Shown: positions 1 through 5,925 of the stretch, one piece after another
How the letters are laid out: the number at the start of each line of letters is the position of its first letter
Numbering within the stretch: position 1 is the first letter of the stretch
Notes under the pieces: model-generated
Database searches by the model: none
What the model saw: only the letters and a program-made list of their open reading frames with translations
Told to the model about the DNA's origin: nothing
Program-made: the position numbers and the translations under genes
Assembly: GCA_016868485.1 (NCBI GenBank)
Contig: VGGT01000132.1
Location: forward strand, 1-5,925
DNA from: Bacteroidota bacterium
GTDB taxonomy: Bacteria > Bacteroidota > Bacteroidia > UBA7662
DNA length: 5,925 nucleotides
Reading direction: 5' to 3'

Positions 1-2365
1 CCAAAATGTAGAGACCGGAGGGAATCGTTTGCAGTTCCACCGTCCATTCAGTTTCCCCGGTTGCCTGTACGTTCACTGCTAATTCTCGGCCCTGCAGATC
101 GAGAATGCGCACAGAGGCAGGTGATCCAGCGCCAGATGTAGTCGGGTTCAGCGCATTGGAGGCGCTGCCATCGGCCAAAAGTACCACCCGCAGCCAGTCG
201 CGCGCGGGATTGGGATACAAAAGCAGCTGCAAGGGTTTCAATGAAGGCACAGCATTCGGGTTCCCTTGGTTGTTGGCCGCGAAGGTCGGAACACGATAAA
301 CGAACGGCCCTGTCCCGTTTGGAATTCGGGCATAGGCCGTGTCGGTGATTTGCAAGGGGAAATTAACCAAATCCACCAATTGTCCGCTGCTGTCGCTCAG
401 TACCACATCTTCACCTGCTGCCGAAAGCCTGAAATTGGTGTGTAAAGGACCGTCCAACGAATCGGCATCAGTCCAAATGATGAGGTAGCCTCCGGCAGGG
501 ATGGAAATACCGGCAGGGATGCGCCAACGCAGCGGATTAGACTGATCATCCGACAAATACCACCCAGCCAATGAAATGGCTTGTGCCGAAGTGTTGTGCA
601 ACTCTACCCAATCGGCGAATCCACCACTTTCGTCCTGCGCCCCCGATTGATTGCTGGCCACAAATTCATTGATCACGACGCCTCCACCCAAGGGTTGGCC
701 CTCAATACGAAATACAAAAACATCATGCTCGGCACCGGTGGGGAGGTACGATCGACTTTGGGCGCTGTTGGCTCCAATGGCCTCGATATAATAGCGTACC
801 AGGCTAAAGGGCGTGAAGGCGGGAAGTTGCGCACCAAATACTCCATCGCCGGCGGCCAGGTCTTGGTGCTGTCCATCATCGAACATCTGAACCGAGCTAA
901 ATCGACCCACCACACGATCACTAAAGTGAAGGCGCACCTCCTGAATGGGAGTCCCCCCCTGGGCCATAAATGCCCGCACCCACGAAACTTCTCCCGGTAT
1001 GGGGGCAGTAAGGACTTGAAGTGTGCTGTTTAAATGATGAGCGGAGTCGATTTTGGGTGCGATCTGTGCGACTTCGCTATTGGCCAATAGGTAGTTGCGC
1101 CGATTTTGTACAAAAGTCTTGAGCGTGGGCACCCCTGAGGTGTACTGACTGGTCGTGTATAATTTCTTAGGATCTGACGCCACATGTGCGGCAATCAGGG
1201 TGTCGAGGCGGTCAATAAGGGGGTTGGTGATGCTGGGGTTAAAAACCTCCTGGAGCAGTGTTCGGTAGTGCGCCAAATAGCGCTGCCGCCACTGCGGTAT
1301 GTTCAGCAGTTTATTCAACAGGGGGTAGTTGGCGTTGGTCACATTTTTGAAGGGTCCCCAACTGCTGGATGTTGCATTATTGGTGGTGAATGTGGAATTA
1401 CCATCGTACTCCAGGGGAATGGTGAGGCCGGTTTCCGGTTCGTAATAGACTATATAGTCCATTTTCCCTTTGTAGACATAGCTGTCGTCGTCGGTGAAGA
1501 TGTTTTCCGTGGCCAAAAACCACAGAATTTTATCGATGTCGAGGTATGCTTGCGCCGTATCGATGGTACTCAGGCTGGTTTGCGACAGCACGGAACAGGC
1601 CCGCATCAGATAGGTCCACGGATGGGCCAAATCGCTCGATTTCAGATAATAGTAGTTTTTGTAGAGGTTGGTGTCGACCCCCAGGAAGTTCATGCCCGCT
1701 GTACCGTCGCCCCATCCCCCACCTGGAATGCCGGTGGTTTGTCGTGTTGCCCTAATGAGCGGGCCGTCGTTGCTCAAAAACCACTCATCGAGGAAGGTTT
1801 TGTCGACCGCTTGAATGTTGGGGTATAAACCCCAGTCTTGCCCGTTGAGCGACAATCGGATGTAACTGGCTTTGGCTATGGGTATGTGACGCATGGCGAG
1901 CCGGTTGTAGAGAACCTCACGCATAAAACTGGCATCGCTGTGGGCATTGTTGAATTTGAGGTTTTTATAGCCCATGAGTTCTTGCCCTGCCCGCACGAAG
2001 TCGGTTTCGATAGCGAAGGATTTTTTCTGAGAATTGGGAATGCTCGTATAGGATGTGTTTCCCCTAAAGCGCACACCCACGCTGTCTAAGGTCATATTTC
2101 CCACCGTTAGGGTGGCTGGAATGAGTGTTTCGCTGGTGTAGTTGGCCTGCAACAGGCTCCAATAATTACTCTGCGGGAATTGCAGATTTACCTGACGGAT
2201 ACTATCCAGTTCGTACCAACCTGGGTCTGGGCTCCCACCACCATACAGGATCCGGCCGTTGGTTGAGTAGTGTCGTTCCGGAGGCAACAGTTGTCCGAAA
2301 CTGTTGTGCAAATTCAGTAAGAATGTCAGAACAAGGAACAGGAGATATGGGGTGCGAAGTTTCAT
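1..2365 (-). CDS. Secreted CotH-kinase-family protein with lamin-tail domain and T9SS sorting domain (3' end outside window)
   Basis: The frame is open from an ATG at 2365-2363 to the window edge: 788 codons, no stop reached. Residues 1-24 form a signal peptide (MKLR, a Leu/Phe-rich core, likely cleavage after SFG before QLLPP), which fixes the start. Residues ~55-425 match the CotH kinase fold: VRFRGNTSY (98-106), the KNLKFNNAHSDASFMRE block (134-150), the LSLNGQDWGLY strand (171-181), a DDDSYVYKG segment (292-300) and IPLEYDGN (316-323). Residues ~445-555 resemble the beta-sandwich linker (MFDDG, AGDGVFGA, YYIEA) common in such proteins. Residues ~563-668 are a lamin-tail domain (INEFVASN, DWVELHN, LAGWYLSDD). 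From ~710 there is a Por/T9SS sorting domain (LYPNPA at 716-721, VRILDLQGREL, then PSGLYIL at the edge). CotH of Bacillus is a protein kinase acting on spore-coat proteins; the substrate here is unknown. Inference: exported through the outer membrane and released or surface-anchored. It is divergent from the phosphoesterase gene. Family assignment is firm, kinase activity is not. Confidence 0.9.
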   Translation of the reverse strand, partial: MKLRTPYLLFLVLTFLLNLHNSFGQLLPPERHYSTNGRILYGGGSPDPGWYELDSIRQVNLQFPQSNYWSLLQANYTSETLIPATLTVGNMTLDSVGVRFRGNTSYTSIPNSQKKSFAIETDFVRAGQELMGYKNLKFNNAHSDASFMREVLYNRLAMRHIPIAKASYIRLSLNGQDWGLYPNIQAVDKTFLDEWFLSNDGPLIRATRQTTGIPGGGWGDGTAGMNFLGVDTNLYKNYYYLKSSDLAHPWTYLMRACSVLSQTSLSTIDTAQAYLDIDKILWFLATENIFTDDDSYVYKGKMDYIVYYEPETGLTIPLEYDGNSTFTTNNATSSSWGPFKNVTNANYPLLNKLLNIPQWRQRYLAHYRTLLQEVFNPSITNPLIDRLDTLIAAHVASDPKKLYTTSQYTSGVPTLKTFVQNRRNYLLANSEVAQIAPKIDSAHHLNSTLQVLTAPIPGEVSWVRAFMAQGGTPIQEVRLHFSDRVVGRFSSVQMFDDGQHQDLAAGDGVFGAQLPAFTPFSLVRYYIEAIGANSAQSRSYLPTGAEHDVFVFRIEGQPLGGGVVINEFVASNQSGAQDESGGFADWVELHNTSAQAISLAGWYLSDDQSNPLRWRIPAGISIPAGGYLIIWTDADSLDGPLHTNFRLSAAGEDVVLSDSSGQLVDLVNFPLQITDTAYARIPNGTGPFVYRVPTFAANNQGNPNAVPSLKPLQLLLYPNPARDWLRVVLLADGSASNALNPTTSGAGSPASVRILDLQGRELAVNVQATGETEWTVELQTIPSGLYIL

Positions 2366-2521
2366 ACAATCGGTTGTGGTGAACGAAAAGTGAATTGGAG
2401 TTGCGTTTGGAGTGGCAATATCGGGATAATTCTGAAAATCGACGGGTATGGCTTCAAACAAACATCACAATTGGTTTACGATTTGTTGACCTTGCGCGTG
2501 CTCCTTTGTGGTGCTTAAAGT
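2366..2521. promoter_or_regulatory. Divergent intergenic region serving the CotH-like and phosphoesterase genes
   Basis: These 156 bases separate two divergently oriented starts, so promoters for both genes should lie here. I looked for the Bacteroidota promoter pattern (TTG near -33, TAnnTTTG near -7). Only partial matches appear: TACGATTTG at 2477-2485 on the plus strand, with one extra spacer base, and GATGTTTG on the minus strand over 2459-2466, with one mismatch. Neither has a convincing -33 partner. Neither start codon is preceded by a purine-rich Shine-Dalgarno sequence, as is usual in this phylum. The region's role is inferred from layout; no exact promoter is called. Confidence 0.4.
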
Positions 2522-3451
2522 ATGGAAAGGCGCCCGGTCGATATTCTCGTTCTTTCCGATATACACCTCGGTACGGTGGGATGCCATGCTAAGGAATTGC
2601 ATGCCTACATCAACAGCATCGACCCGGGGCTTATCATCCTCAACGGAGACATCATCGACATCTGGCAGTTTCGCAAAAACTACTGGCCGGCGAGTCACAT
2701 GAAGGTCGTTAAAAAATTGCTTTCATGGCTCAGTCAGGGTAAAACCATCTACTACATCACCGGCAACCACGATGAACTCTTGCGTAAGTTCAGTCCGACC
2801 CGTCTGGGGAACCTGCACATCAAGAACAAGCTGCTGCTGCAAATGGATGAGGGTCCAGCCTGGTTTTTTCATGGCGATGTGTTCGATTTGAGCATGAAAT
2901 ACTCGAAATGGTTGGCTCGGCTCGGTGCGGTGGGCTACGACCTGCTGATCCTCATCAATCGATGGGTGAATTGGTTCGCCGCTGCTTTGGGTTATGGTCG
3001 CATATCCCTCTCCAAAAAAATTAAAGACGGGGTGAAGACTGCTGTGCGGTTTATTTCCGATTTCGAACAAATTGCCATCGATTTGGCGGCCGAAAAGGGC
3101 TACGCTTATGTGGTGTGTGGACACATTCATCAACCCAACATACGGCAAGTTCCGGGGGATGGCGTAAAACTGACCTACCTGAATTCGGGCGATTGGATCG
3201 AGAACCTCACCGCGCTCGAATATTACGGGCAACAATGGCATCTCTACCGCCACCCCGACCAACATGATCAGAAGGTCAGTGCTCAAAACGTGGGGGGCGA
3301 AGCGGCAGCCTTGGCTGTGGCAGGGGCCTTCACCGCTGATGAAATGGAGGGGGTATCGCTCGAAACGGAGATGCTCCATGGTACCGGTCAACCCGAAGAA
3401 GAGGTGTTTTTGGCACAACTCATTCAACAGGTTGCCGCCTTGGGTCGATGA
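2522..3451 (+). CDS. LpxH-like calcineurin-type metallophosphoesterase (UDP-2,3-diacylglucosamine diphosphatase family)
   Basis: This is a complete 309-residue protein. The start is bounded by an in-frame TAA at 2516-2518 just upstream, and ATG 2522 lies 12 codons before the first metal motif. All dinuclear-metal motifs of the family are visible in order: DIHLG (13-17), NGDIID (41-46), GNHDE (81-85), HGD (117-119) and GHIHQ (200-204), followed by NSGDW (221-225). Residues ~120-190 form a helical, partly hydrophobic insertion (YDLLILINRWVNWF) placed like the lipid-binding cap of LpxH. LpxH cleaves UDP-2,3-diacylglucosamine to lipid X and UMP at the inner membrane during lipid A synthesis. True LpxH enzymes, as I recall, carry GNRD rather than GNHD, so this may be a paralogue acting on another pyrophosphate or phosphoester; no gene symbol is given. 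Residues ~245-309 form an Ala/Glu-rich tail without recognisable motifs and make the protein longer than the ~240-residue E. coli LpxH. The stop overlaps the next start (ATGA), implying an operon. Confidence 0.88.
   Translation: MERRPVDILVLSDIHLGTVGCHAKELHAYINSIDPGLIILNGDIIDIWQFRKNYWPASHMKVVKKLLSWLSQGKTIYYITGNHDELLRKFSPTRLGNLHIKNKLLLQMDEGPAWFFHGDVFDLSMKYSKWLARLGAVGYDLLILINRWVNWFAAALGYGRISLSKKIKDGVKTAVRFISDFEQIAIDLAAEKGYAYVVCGHIHQPNIRQVPGDGVKLTYLNSGDWIENLTALEYYGQQWHLYRHPDQHDQKVSAQNVGGEAAALAVAGAFTADEMEGVSLETEMLHGTGQPEEEVFLAQLIQQVAALGR
3448..3451 (+). promoter_or_regulatory. ATGA stop-start overlap (translational coupling)
   Basis: The TGA stop of the phosphoesterase (3449-3451) overlaps the ATG of the next frame (3448-3450). 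No Shine-Dalgarno-like sequence precedes this ATG, which fits coupling by terminating ribosomes. The overlap also supports this ATG as the original start of the downstream glycosyltransferase gene, even though that gene now appears broken. Confidence 0.7.
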
Positions 3452-3759
3452 GTGCCGACTTGCGCATTCTATTGGCCGTTCAAGGCACCGGCAATTTAAC
3501 CGGTGGTGGCTTTGAATCTCCTGCTGAGGCCTTGTTTTTGGGTAAGCGGCTGCTGGTTATCCCCATGTACAATCAGTACGAGCAGCTGTGCAACGCCGCA
3601 GCACTCGAACGACTCGGGGTTCGTGTGGTGCGCCGGGTGAAGGAGAATTTTTCGCATCAGCTGAGGGTTTGGCTCCGAGAGCGTCCGCTCAAGCCTGTAT
3701 CGTACCCCGATCAGACCGCGCAAATCGTAGATCAGGCGGTGGGGCGATGCCTGATGTAG
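3448..3759 (+). pseudogene. Internally deleted glycosyltransferase (PF13528-like): N- and C-terminal ends fused in frame
   Basis: The open frame is 103 residues and ends at TAG 3757-3759. Residues 1-16 end in LRILLAVQGTGN, the first beta-strand and glycine loop with which Bacteroidota family-1/28-like glycosyltransferases begin; there the loop normally continues GHxxRA. Here it jumps at once to TGGGFESPAEALFLGK (18-33), LLVIP (35-39) and QYEQLCNAAALERLGV (42-57). That block is the nucleotide-sugar-binding region normally found near residue 250 or later. A normal C-terminal end follows (FSHQLRVWL, then YPDQTAQIVDQAV). Family members are about 340-370 residues, so roughly 230-250 residues, including most of the acceptor-binding domain, are missing although the frame is kept. 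I infer a non-functional remnant or an assembly collapse; a functional small protein is less likely. The intact gene would probably act on a lipid or envelope sugar together with the upstream phosphoesterase. A gene caller would report this as a small glycosyltransferase or hypothetical protein. Confidence 0.75.
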
Positions 3760-3889
3760 GTTGTCCCCTTTTTCTCAGTCAGTCCCCTTTTTCTCAGTCA
3801 GTCCGTGTTTTATGCTCGAGCTCATTTTACCTAGCAGGCCCTTGGGTTTTTCTCTCGCCCAAACAAACCCATGCCCAGCAATGAGTCAA
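3760..3889. other. Convergent intergenic region
   Basis: These 130 bases lie between the stop of the glycosyltransferase remnant and the stop of the oppositely oriented GH92 gene, so both transcripts should end here. Besides the 19-bp tandem duplication listed separately, there is a 7-bp inverted repeat (TGGGTTT 3843-3849 with AAACCCA 3865-3871). It lacks a T-tract after the stem on either strand, so I do not call a terminator. No gene is supported. Confidence 0.6.
3763..3804. repeat. 19-bp tandem repeat, about 2.2 copies
   Basis: The unit GTCCCCTTTTTCTCAGTCA occurs at 3763-3781 and again, identical, at 3782-3800. It is followed by GTCC (3801-3804), the start of a third copy, before the match breaks. 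The repeat begins four bases after the stop of the glycosyltransferase remnant. Exact identity suggests a recent slippage duplication. No function is evident; the pyrimidine-rich units are not dyads. Confidence 0.9.
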
Positions 3890-5925
3890 CTAGGGTTTGC
3901 CCACCGAATTCACCAAAAGCTCATCGATAAAGATGAAGGTGGGATAGCCTGCGCCAGGATGCCAGGAGGGGAGCTGCCCAAACTGTCGGGCCTCTACCTT
4001 GATGTAGCGGTATCGCCCGGTTTTTTCAAGTGGCCCGCCGAGTTCCTGTAAAAAGACATCCATGCGCTTATCGGCCTCTTGGTGGGTGAAATGGCCCAGC
4101 AAGTGGAACTTTCGGCCATTATTGGAGCCCAGGAAGCGCACCTCCTTCGGCAATAGGATCCATGAGCGCGTGTCTTGAAGAAAACCAGCCGATAAGCTAC
4201 TGATGTCTGTTTTGCTGCCCAGGTCCACCACCGCCACGAAGTCTTGGCCCTGTATGCCTTGCCAATCACCTTTGCGCCAGTTCACCGATCCTCTCTGACC
4301 GTCCACCAATGAGGCGGCCCCCCCGGCGGTATACATGCGGTTGGGTGCGTTGAGGTTGCGCACCTGCCACTGGTTGGGGCGTTTGTGGATGCGTGCTTCC
4401 ACCACCGCACTGCGCCTATCGGTGGAGGCATCGATGGCCACAACCTTGAGGTGGGTGCTTTCGGCTCGCGTAATGGACCCAGACGGGCTGATCTGCGCGG
4501 ATTGACCAGGCACCGGATCGCTTCCGTCGGTGGTGTAGTACAGCTTTATGTTCGATTGACTGGGGCTTTGCTCTTTTTGCGTGTTGCGGCCGAAGAAGGG
4601 GTAGTTGATTCGCACCTGCATGGTGCTGTCGAACACAGAGGCTGGCGTTTCGATGACGGGATTCACCAAAAGTGGGGTTCCTACGGGGTATTTCGGCCAG
4701 GCGGAGGGCGGCAAACATTGGCTCGAATCGGGGTCCAAGCGAATGTGCATCTGCAGGCCACTCAATTCCTCGTGTTTGAGGACAGGCAGCTGCTCCAGTG
4801 GCACCCCATTTCGGTGCAGACTCGCCGGGTATATGCCCGTTCCTTTGGTCCGCAATTCGATTTTGCGACCATTTTCTAAGTAAATGCGCGCTTGTTTGTG
4901 GATGGGGGCCGCCACCAGCCACTCCGATGCCCCGGGAGCCACTGGGTATAAACCCAAACTCGCCAACACATACCAAGCGCTCATTTGTCCACAATCCTCA
5001 TTTCCGATTAATCCGTCGGGTGTATTTCGGTAGAAGTCTGTTAGTATCTGATGTATTCGTTGTTGCGATTTGTCGGCACGTCCGGTGATGTGGTAGAGGA
5101 AGGCCATATGGTGGCTGGGTTCGTTGCCGTGTGCGTACTGCCCGATGAGCCCGGTGATGTCGGCCTGATCCCGTCCTGTGGTGCGCGAATCGCTGGTGAA
5201 CAAACCATCGAGGCGCGCCTCAAAAGCCTTTTCGCCACCATGGGCCTCCATGAGTCCGGGCATGTCGTGGGGCACAAAAAACGAGTATTGCCATGAATTA
5301 CCTTCTGTGAAGTGGTTGTTGACCTCTCTGGGGTCGAAAGGCTCCAACCATCCCCCGTTTTTCTTCGGACGCATAAAGCCTGTTTGGGGATCGAACAGGT
5401 TTTTCCAGTATTGCGCCCGTTGACCAAACTCCTCGGCCAGGGCAGTTTCGCCCAGTCGGTTGGCCACTTGGGCGATGCACCAGTCGTCGTAGGCATACTC
5501 CAGTTGCTTCGATACGCTTTCATGCTCGTCGTCGGCCGTGATCTGCCGGCGCTTTTGGTAGGCCTCCAAGCCGAGGTGGTTTAAACGGGCGCTGTGGCAC
5601 ATGGCCTCAAGCGCTAAAGCACTGTCGAATCCTCCGATACCACGGGACATGGCGTCTGCCATCACGCTCACGGAATGGTAGCCAATCATGCAATCGGTCT
5701 CGTTGGCGGCCAATTCCCATACCGGAAGGCGCCCACCCTGCTTGTAGATGTTCAGGAAACTGCGGATGAAATCGGTGGTGCGCTTGCGATCAATGAGCGC
5801 ATAGAGGGGATGCGCCGCCCGAAAGGTATCCCACAACGAAAAAACAGTGTATTGGATCGACTCGCTTTGGTGGATTTGCTGGTCGTGCCCACGGTAGCGC
5901 CCATCCACATCAGAGGCTGTATTGG
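3890..5925 (-). CDS. GH92 family alpha-mannosidase with chitobiase-C-like and F5/8 type C domains (5' end outside window)
   Basis: The minus-strand frame is open from the right window edge to TAG at 3892-3890, giving 677 visible codons. The first residues are NTASDVDGRYRGHD, an internal GH92 motif, so the start lies beyond the window; the GTG at 5908 is an internal Val. Counting from that Val, GH92 signatures are TVFSLWDTFRAAHP (21-34), the TEGNSWQY block holding the expected catalytic-acid Glu (E202), FVPHD (211-215), GNEPSHH (261-267) and GNEDCGQMSAWYV (302-314). GH92 enzymes are calcium-dependent exo-alpha-mannosidases that trim mannose from N-glycans or yeast mannan, usually in the periplasm or at the cell surface. 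Residues ~418-508 look like a chitobiase/hexosaminidase C-terminal domain (LYYTTDGSDP). Residues ~512-667 look like a discoidin/F5/8C domain (VDLGSKTDISSLSAGFLQD, WILLPKEVRFLGSNNGRKF). The C-terminus, DELLVNSVGKP, is not a T9SS tail. Linkage specificity cannot be read from the visible part. No SusC/D or regulator is in view. Confidence 0.95.
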   Translation of the reverse strand, partial: NTASDVDGRYRGHDQQIHQSESIQYTVFSLWDTFRAAHPLYALIDRKRTTDFIRSFLNIYKQGGRLPVWELAANETDCMIGYHSVSVMADAMSRGIGGFDSALALEAMCHSARLNHLGLEAYQKRRQITADDEHESVSKQLEYAYDDWCIAQVANRLGETALAEEFGQRAQYWKNLFDPQTGFMRPKKNGGWLEPFDPREVNNHFTEGNSWQYSFFVPHDMPGLMEAHGGEKAFEARLDGLFTSDSRTTGRDQADITGLIGQYAHGNEPSHHMAFLYHITGRADKSQQRIHQILTDFYRNTPDGLIGNEDCGQMSAWYVLASLGLYPVAPGASEWLVAAPIHKQARIYLENGRKIELRTKGTGIYPASLHRNGVPLEQLPVLKHEELSGLQMHIRLDPDSSQCLPPSAWPKYPVGTPLLVNPVIETPASVFDSTMQVRINYPFFGRNTQKEQSPSQSNIKLYYTTDGSDPVPGQSAQISPSGSITRAESTHLKVVAIDASTDRRSAVVEARIHKRPNQWQVRNLNAPNRMYTAGGAASLVDGQRGSVNWRKGDWQGIQGQDFVAVVDLGSKTDISSLSAGFLQDTRSWILLPKEVRFLGSNNGRKFHLLGHFTHQEADKRMDVFLQELGGPLEKTGRYRYIKVEARQFGQLPSWHPGAGYPTFIFIDELLVNSVGKP

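Noticed and set aside
581..1033. 150-codon plus-strand open frame, with an 82-codon minus-strand frame at 673-921
   Set aside because: Both overlap the linker and lamin-tail part of the CotH-like gene in other frames; that gene is continuous for 788 codons without a frameshift.
1184..1828. 214-codon plus-strand open frame
   Set aside because: It lies wholly antisense to the CotH-like gene, whose domains are recognisable throughout; the product has no recognisable motif and reads as a shadow of the coding strand.
2723..3427. 234-codon minus-strand open frame
   Set aside because: It is antisense to the phosphoesterase, whose metal motifs lie in the overlapped part; no family resemblance is seen.
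3814..3821. Palindrome GCTCGAGC as an operator site
   Set aside because: It is 8 bp, does not extend, lies between two gene ends and not before a start, and is likely chance.
3843..3871. TGGGTTT/AAACCCA inverted repeat as a bidirectional terminator
   Set aside because: The stem is only 7 bp with a 15-base loop, and no T-tract follows it on either strand.
3761..4051. 96-codon plus-strand frame running from the tandem repeat into the GH92 3' end
   Set aside because: The start part is translated tandem repeat and the rest is antisense to the discoidin domain; no support as a gene.
4416..4994. 192-codon minus-strand open frame, and a 164-codon plus-strand frame at 4385-4879
   Set aside because: Both are alternative frames over the GH92 gene, which is continuous and carries its family motifs here.

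Overview
The window looks like chromosomal DNA of a Bacteroidota bacterium. The evidence is a secreted protein ending in a type IX secretion (Por) sorting domain with the YPNPA signature, a GH92 alpha-mannosidase in the arrangement usual for this phylum, a Bacteroidota-type LpxH-like metallophosphatase, and starts without clear Shine-Dalgarno sequences. I cannot place it below phylum. I see no mobile element, CRISPR array, tRNA or rRNA.

Layout: (1) Positions 1-2365, minus strand, hold a long open frame that starts inside the window and runs off its left edge. It encodes a secreted CotH-kinase-family protein with a lamin-tail domain and a T9SS C-terminal domain. (2) Positions 2366-2521 are a divergent intergenic region that must drive both flanking genes. 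(3) Positions 2522-3451, plus strand, encode a complete LpxH-like calcineurin-type phosphoesterase. (4) Positions 3448-3759, plus strand, overlap the previous gene by ATGA. They carry what looks like an internally deleted glycosyltransferase: the first ~16 residues are joined in frame to the last ~87, with the middle of the enzyme missing. (5) Positions 3760-3889 are a convergent intergenic region containing a 19-bp tandem duplication. (6) Positions 3890-5925, minus strand, hold most of a GH92 alpha-mannosidase with chitobiase-C-like and discoidin (F5/8C) C-terminal domains. Its N-terminus lies beyond the right edge.

Biologically, the two outer genes encode exported proteins: a surface or secreted CotH-like protein and a mannan/N-glycan-trimming hydrolase. 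The central pair looks like a translationally coupled envelope glycolipid or glycan unit whose second gene appears broken. The most notable observation is that in-frame deletion. No clearly new multi-gene system is visible; the less ordinary points are the collapsed glycosyltransferase, the altered metal-site motif of the CotH-like kinase and the GNHD (not GNRD) signature of the LpxH-like enzyme.
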